Part shown: positions 1 through 6,922 of the stretch, one piece after another
Layout of the letters: every line of letters starts with the position of its first letter
Numbering within the stretch: the first letter of the stretch is position 1
NCBI GenBank assembly: GCA_036488085.1
Contig: DASXHZ010000028.1
Span: forward strand, 1-52,758
Length of the DNA: 52,758 bases
Origin: DASXHZ01 sp036488085
GTDB lineage: Bacteria; Acidobacteriota; Thermoanaerobaculia; Gp7-AA8
Direction: 5' to 3'
Position numbers and translations under genes: made by a program
Notes under the pieces: generated by a model
The model's input: the letters and a program-made list of their open reading frames with translations, nothing else
What the model was told of the DNA's origin: nothing
Databases searched by the model: none

Positions 1-1
1 G

Positions 2-271
2 CGCCAGATGAACGGCTTCGGCGCCCTCATCTCCTTCGACCTCGGCTCGTACGCCGACGCCAAGAAGTTCCTCGACCGCGTCCGCCTCTGCTCCCTCGGC
101 GAGTCCCTCGGCGGCGTCGAAACCCTCATCTCCCACCCCGAGACCATGACCCACGCCTCCGTCCCCATCGAAACCCGCAAGCGCCTCGGCATCACCCCAG
201 GCCTGGTCCGCATCAGCGTCGGCATCGAAGACATCATCGGCGACCTCGAGAACGCGTTCGAGGGAATCTAG
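2..271 (+). CDS. Cys/Met-metabolism PLP-dependent enzyme, C-terminal part (cut by window edge)
   Basis: This is the last ~90 residues of a trans-sulfuration-type PLP enzyme, such as cystathionine gamma-synthase, cystathionine lyase or methionine gamma-lyase. The reading frame is already open at base 2, so the start lies outside the window. The family C-terminal signature is clear: GFGALISFDL, then SLGESLGGVETLISHP, then MTHASVP, and finally GLVRISVGIED near the end. Those segments line the substrate pocket and PLP site in the family. The catalytic lysine is outside the window, so the exact reaction cannot be assigned. The gene is convergent with the ParE-type toxin gene, with a strong hairpin between them. 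Confidence 0.9.
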   Translation, partial: RQMNGFGALISFDLGSYADAKKFLDRVRLCSLGESLGGVETLISHPETMTHASVPIETRKRLGITPGLVRISVGIEDIIGDLENAFEGI

Positions 272-284
272 CGCTTCCGTGTGG

Positions 285-304
285 CGCCGGCAATCCTGCC
301 GGCG
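285..304. terminator. Perfect 8-bp hairpin between convergent genes
   Basis: CGCCGGCA and TGCCGGCG pair around an ATCC loop, 13 bases after the stop of the PLP enzyme gene and just before the end of the toxin gene on the other strand. There is no long T-run, so a factor-independent terminator is only a guess. The position between convergent stops fits a bidirectional transcription barrier. Confidence 0.4.
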
Positions 305-308
305 GCCG

Positions 309-602
309 TTACCTTTCCGCCAAAATCTCCCGATCCCGCCCTTGATGCAACACAGCAACAATAACAACGCGCTGCTCGTCTGCGTGGTAGAACAGCCCAT
401 AAGGGAATCGATGAAGCGGGATGCGCCGGAAGCTGCGGTGAACGACCTGAAACGCGAGAGGGTGTTCCCGTATGACCACGACCGCCCTACGTAGTTGCGC
501 GAGAAAGTCGTCCGCGAGTTCCGGCGAGATCTTGCGATACCATGATCTCGCTTCTCGAATGTCTTGCTTGGCGAGTCGCCGAACGATCACTCGTTCGATC
601 AT
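309..602 (-). CDS. RelE/ParE-family toxin
   Basis: A 97-residue basic protein of usual RelE/ParE length. It begins MIERVIVRRLAKQDIREAR, followed by WYRKISPELADDF, a central RRIPLHRFPYGLFYH strand pair and the closing VVIVAVLHQGRD. These match the ParE/RelE fold (helical N-terminus, then a beta-sheet with a basic surface). Family members act on gyrase (ParE) or on translated mRNA (RelE); the sequence alone does not say which. The start overlaps the antitoxin stop by 4 bases (ATGA), so the two are translationally coupled in the order antitoxin then toxin. This is a typical type II module in an accessory stretch. Confidence 0.85.
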   Translation of the reverse strand: MIERVIVRRLAKQDIREARSWYRKISPELADDFLAQLRRAVVVIREHPLAFQVVHRSFRRIPLHRFPYGLFYHADEQRVVIVAVLHQGRDREILAER

Positions 603-817
603 TCGGACCGAAGAGCCTTCTCCACCTCATCCCACGACTCTCCCTCATCGGGATGTTGCTGAAAGTCCACCCAACGCTTCTCGAGCTCCGCGCGCTGAGC
701 AGCGGTGAGGGGAACGGCCCTTATGTCCTGAACCACACTCTCCCAAATCTCCTCCACAATGGCAACGCGTTCGGATGGCGGAAGTTCGAGGATTTGTTCA
801 ATCGACGCGCGACTCAT
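599..817 (-). CDS. Antitoxin of a ParE-type module (addiction-module component family)
   Basis: A 72-residue acidic protein that starts MSRASIEQILELPPSERVAI and continues VEEIWESVVQD, then ends LEKRWVDFQQHPDEGESWDEVEKAL. This is the typical layout of the short putative addiction-module component family (TIGR02574-like) found directly upstream of ParE/RelE toxins. The LPPSERVAIVEEIWES helix and the C-terminal acidic toxin-binding tail are visible. Antitoxins of this kind neutralise the toxin by direct binding and usually repress their own promoter, which should lie just right of base 817. No operator could be assigned. Confidence 0.85.
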   Translation of the reverse strand: MSRASIEQILELPPSERVAIVEEIWESVVQDIRAVPLTAAQRAELEKRWVDFQQHPDEGESWDEVEKALRSE

Positions 818-893
818 GGCCAGGAATCATACTCCGCCAAGTCGCGAATGGCTGCTTACGCGGGGACGCGTTGAGGTTCGTGCCGACACCGAG

Positions 894-993
894 GGGTCAG
901 ATGGGTCAGATCGGAAGTTGAAAGTTACGAGGTGACCAGGGCGAGCATCTGACATTGCGTTGCTTTCAACTTTCGACCTGACTCATCTGACCC
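894..993. repeat. Long imperfect inverted repeat of the GGGTCAG/AAGTTGAAAG type
   Basis: A 31-base left arm (894-924) and a 31-base right arm (963-993) are reverse complements with three mismatches, around a 38-base centre. The arm consists of two GGGTCAG-like repeats followed by AAGTTGAAAG. A related element lies at 3493-3546, so this is a dispersed palindromic repeat (REP- or MITE-like) and not a one-off terminator. No transposase gene is nearby. The rest of 818-1247 holds no gene that can be supported. Confidence 0.75.
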
Positions 994-1203
994 GGGGCGT
1001 CTCGAGCCCATGACGCCGACCGCCCATTTGGACGCCGGCAAAGTTAGAGAAAAACCACTCGAGGCATTCGGTGCCGTCGTAGGCGGGGAGGGCTCCGAAG
1101 CCACCGCCTCACTCTCAGTACAACGCGCTGATCCGCCGGTTAGTGAGCTTTGAGCGCGCGATGGAACGCGCGAGCGCTCGTAAGGCATAACTCGTAACGG
1201 AAT

Positions 1204-1232
1204 GGCCGGGCGCGCTCATCACGCGCCCGGCC
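1204..1232 (-). terminator. Perfect 11-bp GC hairpin downstream of gene X
   Basis: GGCCGGGCGCG (1204-1214) pairs perfectly with CGCGCCCGGCC (1222-1232) around a 7-base loop, 16 bases after the stop codon of gene X on the minus strand. There is no U-tract. Similar GGGCGCGCGTGA hairpins follow the two X gene remnants at 50437 and 51836, so the hairpin seems to travel with the gene as its 3' end. Confidence 0.5.
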
Positions 1233-1247
1233 GGATCTAACTCCCGA

Positions 1248-1811
1248 TCAACCGACCTTCGGTGTCACGGGTACTTCTGGAGCAGGCGTCTGGGAAGTCT
1301 TCGGCGCCTTTTTCCGGCCACCGAGATTCTTCAGGCGCTTGATCTCCGTGACGTGCGGAACGACGGCGGCGTGTCCCGGGTAACGCGACAACTTCTGAGC
1401 GATGCCGTACGCCGTATCCGCGATCGCGGCGAGCTGCTGGCGGCGCACCAGATTTGCGCTGGAAATGCCGTTCATCAGAGCGCGCACCTGGTCCTCGACG
1501 ACGGCCCAGCGGTTCCAGTCATCGCACAACTGGCGTACCCCGTCCGCGTCCTGACCGACCGCGTTCGAGATGACGTCCGTGGTGCCGACCAGGCTGATCG
1601 TCGTCTGCAGGATCTCGCCGTTTTTCGCTGTCCGACCGTGATTGCGAAGAATCGTGCGCTGATCCGTCGTCATCGGAGTCGCCTCCGGAATCTGATCGCT
1701 GATCGCGCGCAACTGTTCGACAATCGCCTCGGGCGTGAGGGGTGGGGTCTGCTGCGGCGTGTCCGCAGCCTGGGTCGTGGTGTTGGGGCTATTCGTCTTG
1801 ATGATTGCCAT
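1248..1811 (-). CDS. Protein X: conserved hypothetical, helical, with basic Pro-rich tail
   Basis: A 187-residue protein of unknown function, called X here. It starts at an ATG with a very good ribosome binding site (AGGAGG six bases upstream). It has a Thr/Pro/Gln-rich N-terminus to about residue 30 and a helical middle containing ANLVRRQQLAAIADTAYGIAQKL around residues 118-140. A lysine-rich EIKRLKNLGGRKK stretch and a Pro-rich tail follow. No signal peptide or membrane helix is seen. Two decayed relatives lie at the far right of the window (50482-50718 and 51885-51976) and share the EIKRLKK..GKKP tail, so X belongs to a multi-copy family in this genome. A hairpin-rich leader precedes it and a strong hairpin follows. 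No function can be assigned. Confidence 0.75.
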   Translation of the reverse strand: MAIIKTNSPNTTTQAADTPQQTPPLTPEAIVEQLRAISDQIPEATPMTTDQRTILRNHGRTAKNGEILQTTISLVGTTDVISNAVGQDADGVRQLCDDWNRWAVVEDQVRALMNGISSANLVRRQQLAAIADTAYGIAQKLSRYPGHAAVVPHVTEIKRLKNLGGRKKAPKTSQTPAPEVPVTPKVG

Positions 1812-1880
1812 ATTTCCTCCTGTTCTCTGCCCTCATGGTTGAGGCCGGAGGACCAACAACGACCCATGCACAGGTGCGAG

Positions 1881-1990
1881 GCGGCCCACCGGCTGGAAGT
1901 TCCGGCCACGCGCCGACACCTCCGGTTGGTGTTAGTCCCGAGATGTACACCTCGGGCGTCTCGCGGCAGGAGGAGCTAAGCTCTGACTCC
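1881..1990 (-). promoter_or_regulatory. Hairpin-rich 5' leader of gene X
   Basis: The ~180 bases upstream of X can form at least four short hairpins in a row. These are a CCGG/CCGG stem at 1889-1905, ACACC/GGTGT at 1916-1932, CCCGAG/CTCGGG at 1937-1956, and a GAGC/GCTC stem inside a GGAG/CTCC stem at 1972-1990. Short stems are common in GC-rich DNA, but four in tandem just ahead of a gene with a strong ribosome site is suggestive. It does not match the classic riboswitch cores I know by sight. It could be a regulatory leader or chance. Confidence 0.3.
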
Positions 1991-2062
1991 CGCACCGGTA
2001 CGAACTGCGGATACCTTATTCAGGACCCTCGTACCGCCGTTAGCCGCAGGTCTTTGTTCTTT

Positions 2063-2119
2063 CGAACTCGGACCCGAGCACAAGGTACTGCCGAGTTCGG
2101 CGGACGTCAAGTTTTTTTT
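2063..2119 (+). terminator. Inverted repeat followed by an eight-T run
   Basis: CGAACTCGG (2063-2071) and CCGAGTTCG (2091-2099) are perfect complements, and TTTTTTTT occupies 2112-2119. The first arm can also form the competing stem CTCG-GACC-CGAG. The T-run lies about 12 bases past the stem, farther than in a standard intrinsic terminator. No plus-strand gene precedes it, so if it is a terminator it would end an unrecognised short RNA. Nothing else is visible in 1996-2239. Confidence 0.25.
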
Positions 2120-2239
2120 CGCGGAGGAGAGGGGACTCATGAATCGCGCCTCCTCAAAGCGCGAGGCGGCTTGGCCGCCGATCCACGGCTCGGCCCGTGT
2201 CAGCCGCTGCCCAGAGTTAGACCGCGGCTGTCGCGACGA

Positions 2240-2668
2240 TCACCGATTCTCGGAGTCTTTTCGCGGCACGTTGACTCCGAAGTACTCTTCTGCGGTATTC
2301 ACCAAATCTTCTTCGTCCGCGACACCGAGAATGATGCGGGGCGCTTTTCGAGGCTCGACGAAGTAATACCCTAGGTCAACCTTGCCTGGCCGGTACGTTG
2401 ACGTCTTGTTGTCGACGCGGATACGAAACGATTTTGCGGTAAGGACGACAAAACGAACTCCTGCCCGCTGCAAACGTGGCCGCGCCTGGCCGATGTAGAT
2501 CTGAAAGTCTTCAAACACATCTGCCAGATTCGCGTCCGCCTCGAAGTCTCTTTCGGTGACGGGTGGAGCGAATGCGACGATTGTCGGACCGGCGATCTTG
2601 AGGAGAGGCTGTGCCGCCAGTGCGAAGGCGGTGAATGTGACTATGGCTGTTGTCGCTAACAGCTTCAT
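2240..2668 (-). CDS. Hypothetical exported protein
   Basis: A 142-residue protein with a probable Sec signal peptide: MKLLATTAIVTFTAFALAAQ, which has a Lys at position 2, a hydrophobic core and a likely cleavage after LAA. The mature part has an acidic segment (ERDFEADANLADVFEDF), then alternating strands such as GVRFVVLTAKSFRIRV and KVDLGYYFVEP, and ends in charged residues. It resembles small periplasmic proteins of unknown role. It is read divergently from the VapBC pair to its right and has no recognisable catalytic motif. Translation in this frame looks coding rather than random, but no family could be named. Confidence 0.55.
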   Translation of the reverse strand: MKLLATTAIVTFTAFALAAQPLLKIAGPTIVAFAPPVTERDFEADANLADVFEDFQIYIGQARPRLQRAGVRFVVLTAKSFRIRVDNKTSTYRPGKVDLGYYFVEPRKAPRIILGVADEEDLVNTAEEYFGVNVPRKDSENR

Positions 2669-2861
2669 ACGTCGGTCTAACGTATCACGCGTTCAGCCGC
2701 TAAGCGGCAACCGGGTGCCGAAGCCTGGGCGGCACGGCGGCCGCCGCCGATTGAAGAATACGCGAAGTGCGGCCGCCGGGACGCAGCGGTCAACACGGCG
2801 CGACGTGCCCCGCTCGCGGATGTAATACGCTTGACGGATCGATCGAGCAGACAGGTGACGG

Positions 2862-3074
2862 ATGGCACGAACTCGCGTATCACCGAAGTTTCAAGTTGTG
2901 ATCCCGAAGGAGATTCGGGAACGGCACGGCCTGAAGGCTGGACAAGAGATGCAGGTAATCAGCAAAGGCAACGTGATCGCCCTGGTTCCTGATCGACCAC
3001 TTTTGGCTTTTCGCGGCATTCTGCGCGGAATGCCCACGACCGGCTACCGCGAGAAGAAGGACCGCCGCCTGTGA
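2862..3074 (+). CDS. vapB: AbrB/MazE-type antitoxin (VapB)
   Basis: A 70-residue protein with the swapped-hairpin DNA-binding signature at its N-terminus: VSPKFQVVIPKEIRERHGLKAGQEMQV, as in AbrB/SpoVT antitoxins. The C-terminal half (FRGILRGMPTTGYREKKDRRL) is the toxin-wrapping tail. The gene ends in a GTGA overlap with the PIN-domain toxin gene. Such pairs form a toxin-inhibiting complex that represses its own promoter. The ATG at 2862 follows an AGGTG ribosome-site-like stretch. Confidence 0.9.
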   Translation: MARTRVSPKFQVVIPKEIRERHGLKAGQEMQVISKGNVIALVPDRPLLAFRGILRGMPTTGYREKKDRRL

Positions 3075-3457
3075 TTGTGGTGGATTCGTCAGGCTGGCTC
3101 GAGTTTCTAACTGACGGTCCACTCGCAGATGTGTATGCAGGCCGATTACGCCAGCCGGCGTTTGTCCTGACACCGGCGATCATCATGTACGAGGTATACA
3201 AGCACTCCAAACGGCTACGAGGCGAGGAAGGTGCCCTCGACGCTGTGGCTGCAATGCAGAAGACTCGCATCGTTCCCCTGAACAACGAATTAGCGCTGAT
3301 TGCGGGGGACCTCAGCCTCGAGCACAAGCTTCGAATGGCCGACGCGATCATTTTAGCAACGGCGAGATTGTATGATGCGGAAGTTGTAACAAGTGATTCG
3401 GACTTCGAAGGCGTCCCCGGCGTGACCTTCATTCCAAAACCGAAGGGCACAGACTAA
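3071..3457 (+). CDS. vapC: PIN-domain ribonuclease toxin (VapC)
   Basis: A 128-residue PIN-domain protein of normal VapC length. It starts at a GTG that overlaps the antitoxin stop (GTGA). The expected acidic metal-binding residues are visible: Asp in IVVDSSGWLEF near the start, Glu in IMYEVYKH, Asp in MADAIILATA, and Asp in VVTSDSDF near the end. VapC toxins cleave RNA, often initiator tRNA or 23S rRNA; the target here is unknown. The DSSGWLEFL and KLRMADAIILATA signatures are close to the most common VapC subfamily paired with AbrB-type antitoxins. No truncation is seen. Confidence 0.92.
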   Translation: MIVVDSSGWLEFLTDGPLADVYAGRLRQPAFVLTPAIIMYEVYKHSKRLRGEEGALDAVAAMQKTRIVPLNNELALIAGDLSLEHKLRMADAIILATARLYDAEVVTSDSDFEGVPGVTFIPKPKGTD

Positions 3458-3492
3458 GGTTGCGGATCTGCCGTGCCGAGCGGGGAACGGCC

Positions 3493-3546
3493 GGGGTCAG
3501 GTCGAAAGTTGAAAGTTTAATGAGCCGGAACTTGCGACCTGACCCC
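3493..3546. repeat. Second GGGGTCAGGTCG inverted repeat
   Basis: The left arm begins GGGGTCAGGTCGAAAGTT at 3493. The right arm (3529-3546) is its reverse complement with one mismatch over 18 bases, with a short centre. The arm is clearly related to the larger element at 894-993, and both contain AAGTTGAAAG. Together they bracket the segment carrying gene X and VapBC. Confidence 0.7.
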
Positions 3547-3635
3547 CTACCGCCGCCCTTTCCGCCCCGCCCGACCCGAAGGTCGCGCGCCGCCGCGGGT
3601 GAGGTGAGGTACGTGCGAGCAGCTGCCGCCTTGAG

Positions 3636-3779
3636 TCACTTCTTCACAGTCACGATTTCCTGGCATCCCCAGCACTCGCTGGGCCACGTGCCGGTCCGCT
3701 TGCACTCACGTTTTTCGCTCTCGACACTGAATCCGTGTTCGTTCGCGTATGTGCTGTGGCGGGCGATTTTCTTTCCCAT
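3636..3779 (-). CDS. Possible small Cys-containing protein
   Basis: A 47-codon frame starting MGKKIARHSTYANEHGF and ending CQEIVTVKK. It has a Cys pattern CKRTG..WPSECWGCQ that could bind a metal, like a very small zinc ribbon. The composition (charged N-terminus, ordered Cys/Trp cluster, Lys-rich end) looks like a real small protein rather than noise. There is no good ribosome binding site, and a longer frame overlaps in another phase. Function unknown; existence uncertain. Confidence 0.4.
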   Translation of the reverse strand: MGKKIARHSTYANEHGFSVESEKRECKRTGTWPSECWGCQEIVTVKK

Positions 3780-3965
3780 GTCGTAGGGGAGATCCCAGCC
3801 CGAGGGTTCTCGAAACGACCTACCGGCTCGGTGCTGGCGCGATTGGTTCGGGATCGAGCTGGGTGCGCAGGTCGCGACACGAAGTAGAGAAACACGTACC
3901 AGCCGCGGAGCCGGCGTGACGCGGAACGGGGACGGCGTGATCGCCCCGATCCGCGCGTGATCGAG

Positions 3966-4250
3966 GCGATCACGCGCCGTTCATCATGATCAGCAGCTCC
4001 CCGCCCGTGATCGCGCGCCGTTCATGGTGATCAGCAGCTCCTCGGCTGTGATCACGCGCCGTTCATCGTGATCGGCAACTCCCTGGCTGTGATCACACGC
4101 CGATCATCGTGATCAGCAGCTCCCCGGGCCGTGATCACACGCCGATCATCGTGATCAGCAGCTCCCCGGCCGTGAGCCGGCGCCGTTCGTCATGATCCGC
4201 ACCTCGCCGCCCCCGATCGCGCGCCGCTCACGGTGATCCCCGGCGGCTAC
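3966..4250. repeat. Seven-unit 41-bp tandem array rich in GATC
   Basis: Seven consecutive units begin at about 3966, 4007, 4048, 4089, 4131, 4172 and 4213, so the period is 41 bases with one 42. The core of a unit is GTGATCACGCGCCGTTCATC followed by GTGATCAGCAGCTCCCCGGC. The central units match closely and the two outer ones are more diverged. Most units carry two or three GATC sites, often within TGATCA palindromes. The array ends 12 bases before plsY, so it occupies the plsY promoter region. No open frame is shared between units. Confidence 0.9.
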
Positions 4251-4261
4251 AATGCGGCGCG

Positions 4262-4918
4262 ATGCTTCCCGTGGCGCTCGTCGTCTCGGCATACCTGATC
4301 GGGGCGATTCCGTTCAGTTATCTCGTCGTGCGCGTGTTCGCGGGGGCGGATATCCGGCAGGTCGGGTCGCGGAACGTCGGGGCGACGAACGTGGCGCGGT
4401 CGTTCGGGAAGATGCCGGGCGTCATCGCGCTGCTGCTCGACATCGCCAAGGGATACGCGGCGGTCGAGGTCGCGCGGTGGGTCGTGGCGCGGCCGGGGTG
4501 GCCGATTGCCGCGTCGGCCACCGGCGGACCGCTGCAGTCGAAGGAGTTCTGGGTGGCGCTGGCGGCGCTGGTCGCGGTCCTGGGGCACATGTTCCCGCTC
4601 TGGCTGCGGTTTCATGGCGGCAAAGGCGTGGCGACGGCGACCGGGGCGTTCCTGGCGCTCGACCCGATCGTCATCGCGGCCGCCATGATCGTCTTCGTCC
4701 TGGTGCTGCTCACGACGCGCTTCGTGTCGCTGGCGTCGATCCTCTCCGCCGCGTCGATTCCGCTTTTCTTCCACTTCCTCGCGCACAACGCGCCGTTCTG
4801 GCGCGTCATGCTGAGCATTCCGATCGCCATCGCCGTGATCCTGAAACACCACTCCAACATCGCCCGCCTCGTGAACGGGACGGAGCGGCGGATGGGCGAG
4901 CGAAAGGACCCTTCGTGA
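4262..4918 (+). CDS. plsY: Glycerol-3-phosphate acyltransferase PlsY
   Basis: A 218-residue inner-membrane enzyme of normal PlsY length. It transfers an acyl group from acyl-phosphate to glycerol-3-phosphate, the first acylation in phospholipid synthesis. All family motifs are visible: GSRNVGATNVAR near residue 36 (motif 1), FHGGKGVAT near residue 120 (motif 2), and KHHSNIARLVNGTE near the C-terminus (motif 3). Several membrane segments alternate with these, including AYLIGAIPFSYLVV and IVIAAAMIVFVLVLL. Its stop overlaps the gpsA start (GTGA). The pairing makes sense because GpsA supplies the glycerol-3-phosphate that PlsY uses. Confidence 0.97.
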   Translation: MLPVALVVSAYLIGAIPFSYLVVRVFAGADIRQVGSRNVGATNVARSFGKMPGVIALLLDIAKGYAAVEVARWVVARPGWPIAASATGGPLQSKEFWVALAALVAVLGHMFPLWLRFHGGKGVATATGAFLALDPIVIAAAMIVFVLVLLTTRFVSLASILSAASIPLFFHFLAHNAPFWRVMLSIPIAIAVILKHHSNIARLVNGTERRMGERKDPS

Positions 4919-5916
4919 AGCTTTCGGTCATCGGCGCCGGCTCGTTCGGTACCGCGATGTCGGTGGTCGCCGCGCGCAACAACAACGACGTGGTGCTGTG
5001 GGCGCACGATCCGAAGGTCGCCGACGCGATCCGCGAGACGCACACGAACCCGCTCTACCTCCCGAGCATCGAAGTGCCCCCCAACGTGAGGCCGACCAGC
5101 GACCTCGGCGAGGCGGCGGCGTTCGGCGACGTCATCTTCATGATCGTCCCGAGCCACCACTACCGGAACGTGCTGGCGCAGATCCGGGAGAGTCTTCAGA
5201 ACCCCGTCACGGTGATTTCCGGGACGAAGGGGATCGAGAACCAGACGCTGGAGCGGATGTCGGAGATCACGACGTCGGTCCTCGGCGAGCGGCTGGCCGC
5301 CTTCAGCGTCCTCTCCGGCCCGACCTTCGCGGTCGAGTCGGCGAAAGGCTTCCCGACCGCCGCGGTGATCGCCTCCCGCGACGTCGCGACGGCGCAGCGG
5401 ATGCAACAGGTGCTCTCGTCGCCGACGTTCCGCATGTACCACTCGGAAGACGTCGTCGGCGTCGAGCTGGCGGGCTCGCTCAAGAACGTCATCGCGATCG
5501 CGGCCGGGGTCCTCGAGGGTCTCGGCCTCGGCTACAACACGACCGCGGCGCTGATCACGCGCGGCCTCCACGAGATCACGCGCCTCGGGATCGCGCTCGG
5601 CGGCCGGCTCGAGACGTTTGCAGGCCTGGCCGGAATGGGCGACCTCGTCCTCACCTGCACCGGGGCGCTGTCGCGCAACCGCAGTCTCGGCGTCGCCCTC
5701 GGCCGCGGCAAGAACCTGCAGGATATCCTCAGCGATACCCGTGAGGTGGCCGAGGGGGTGAAAACGTCGAAGTCGGCAAAGGAGCTCGCGGAACGGCACG
5801 GCATCGAGATGCCGATCACGACGGAGATGTACCGCGTGCTGTACGAGGGGGAGTCGCCGCGCGACGCGCTGCAGCGGCTAATGACGCGCTCGCTGAAGGC
5901 GGAAGCCGCGCGGTAA
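4915..5916 (+). CDS. gpsA: Glycerol-3-phosphate dehydrogenase [NAD(P)+]
   Basis: A 333-residue enzyme that reduces dihydroxyacetone phosphate to sn-glycerol-3-phosphate. The GTG at 4915 overlaps the plsY stop by 4 bases. It gives the expected N-terminus with the dinucleotide-binding loop MKLSVIGAGSFGTAMS. Other family landmarks are VISGTKGIE, SVLSGPTFAVE, and the catalytic-lysine segment ELAGSLKNVIAIAAGVLEGLGLG. Further landmarks are AGMGDLVLTCTG and SRNRSLGVALGRG, then the C-terminal MPITTEMYRVLYEG. No key motif is missing. Confidence 0.97.
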   Translation: MKLSVIGAGSFGTAMSVVAARNNNDVVLWAHDPKVADAIRETHTNPLYLPSIEVPPNVRPTSDLGEAAAFGDVIFMIVPSHHYRNVLAQIRESLQNPVTVISGTKGIENQTLERMSEITTSVLGERLAAFSVLSGPTFAVESAKGFPTAAVIASRDVATAQRMQQVLSSPTFRMYHSEDVVGVELAGSLKNVIAIAAGVLEGLGLGYNTTAALITRGLHEITRLGIALGGRLETFAGLAGMGDLVLTCTGALSRNRSLGVALGRGKNLQDILSDTREVAEGVKTSKSAKELAERHGIEMPITTEMYRVLYEGESPRDALQRLMTRSLKAEAAR

Positions 5917-5957
5917 TTTTTGGCCGTTCCTCTGGCCGTTCGCTTGCACTTCTATGC

Positions 5958-6010
5958 GTCATCCGTTAGCCGTTATCCGTCATGGAAAGCTCACTTTGCG
6001 CATGACGGAT
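5958..6010. repeat. GTTATCC-type heptad repeats running into a 10-bp hairpin
   Basis: Four consecutive 7-mers (GTCATCC, GTTAGCC, GTTATCC, GTCATGG) occupy 5958-5985. The end of this run, ATCCGTCATG (5975-5984), pairs perfectly with CATGACGGAT (6001-6010) around a 16-base loop. The 7-mers are the same family as the arrays near 44577-45040 and 47240-47426. The element lies between gpsA and the next small gene, so the hairpin might also help end gpsA transcription. Confidence 0.6.
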
Positions 6011-6045
6011 CGGGGATGACGGTCGACGAAACAAGGAGGTGCAAC

Positions 6046-6189
6046 ATGTTGTCTCTATTGAAGAAACTCCTCCTGTTCCGGGTCGGACAGAAGACCTCGA
6101 AGGGCTTCTCGCACCGGATCGGATTGCACAGCATCGCCTGGATGGTCGGGTTGGTCGGCGGGTACCGCTACATGCGCCGCCACTCGTGA
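6046..6189 (+). CDS. Small basic hypothetical protein
   Basis: A 47-residue protein beginning MLSLLKKLLLFRVGQKTSKGF and ending VGGYRYMRRHS. It has a strong ribosome binding site (AAGGAGGT six bases before the ATG), which is the main evidence that it is real. The N-terminus is an amphipathic or hydrophobic helix and HSIAWMVGLVGGY could be a short membrane segment. It carries 10 Lys/Arg residues and no Asp or Glu. It may be a small membrane-associated protein; the function is unknown. Confidence 0.65.
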   Translation: MLSLLKKLLLFRVGQKTSKGFSHRIGLHSIAWMVGLVGGYRYMRRHS

Positions 6190-6194
6190 GGTAC

Positions 6195-6216
6195 GGGCCG
6201 GCTGAAGAGCCGGCCC
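6195..6216. terminator. Perfect 8-bp GGGCCGGC hairpin
   Basis: GGGCCGGC and GCCGGCCC flank a TGAAGA loop, 5 bases after the stop of the small gene. No T-run follows. This stem with a TGAAGA loop resembles dispersed GC hairpins seen between genes in several phyla, so it may be a repeat element as much as a terminator. Confidence 0.4.
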
Positions 6217-6250
6217 TACACTGCTACGATGCGCTGAATGACGATGCGTT

Positions 6251-6841
6251 CTACGGCTTTTTGTGCATCGCTTCCGGCGACTGCGTCTGACCCGTCTGCG
6301 GGTTCTGCGTCTGACCGGTGCTCGGGTTCTGCGTATTGCCGCTCGACGGATTCTCGGTCGTCGAGGTGCTCGACGGGTTCTGGGTCGCCGCGATCGTCAC
6401 TTCGTCCCCGTGCGGGCTGTCCGAGTACGGTCCGGCATCCTCGGCGTTCGCTGCTCGGGCGGCCGCGCGACGCTGCCGCTCGACCTCAGCGGGCGACGGC
6501 AGTGGGGCCTGCGCAGGCTTGGCCTGCGGCTGATTTGCTTTCTCCCGCATGGCGATCAGTGCCGCGTCAGGACTCGGCAGCGTGATCTCAGGCTGCGAGT
6601 CCGTTGTCGTGATCCCGCCGTTGGCGCTCTTCGCGAGCGTCTCGTTCGTGATGACCATCGTCTTGCCGGTCCGCTTCTTCGCCGCGCGCTTCGCGGCGGC
6701 GACGAGCGGCGAATCCTGCGGCGTTGCCGCGGCCGGAGTCGGTGCGTTGCCGGTCTTCGGCGCATCCGCCTTTGGCGCATCCGCGGCAAACAACGGAGCA
6801 GCGATCAGGAGCGCGGCAGCAAGTGTCGTCAGTCGTCTCAT
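6251..6841 (-). CDS. Hypothetical exported protein, low-complexity C-terminus
   Basis: The chosen start at 6841 gives 196 residues. MRRLTTLAAALLIAAPLFAADAP is a good Sec signal peptide with cleavage after LFA, and a GAAAGGA ribosome site lies upstream. The frame stays open farther upstream, but that extension overlaps the divergent DedA gene and looks non-coding. The mature protein is Ala/Pro rich. It has a lysine/arginine cluster (AAAKRAAKKRTGK), a short ordered segment around MVITNETLAKS, and a repetitive tail of QNP(S/Q)(T/S)G(Q/N)TQ units. It is likely periplasmic or envelope-attached. No catalytic domain was recognised. Confidence 0.6.
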   Translation of the reverse strand: MRRLTTLAAALLIAAPLFAADAPKADAPKTGNAPTPAAATPQDSPLVAAAKRAAKKRTGKTMVITNETLAKSANGGITTTDSQPEITLPSPDAALIAMREKANQPQAKPAQAPLPSPAEVERQRRAAARAANAEDAGPYSDSPHGDEVTIAATQNPSSTSTTENPSSGNTQNPSTGQTQNPQTGQTQSPEAMHKKP

Positions 6842-6922
6842 CGGCTTGATTCCTTTCACTCGGGAACCGCGGCGGCGTGCGTCGCAATTCCGCCCCATAT
6901 TTTGCATCTTTCCGAGGCGCGC

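Noticed and set aside
2063..2100. tRNA-like T-arm (GTTCGAA) near an inverted repeat
   Set aside because: No acceptor, D-arm or anticodon arm can be placed. No tRNA or rRNA gene was found anywhere in the window.
2675..2720. Integron attC-like sequence (GTCTAAC followed by GTTCAGCCGC)
   Set aside because: No matching right-hand half-site was found, and no integrase or cassette layout is present.
3966..4250. CRISPR array
   Set aside because: The whole 41-bp unit is conserved with no variable spacers, and no cas genes are present.
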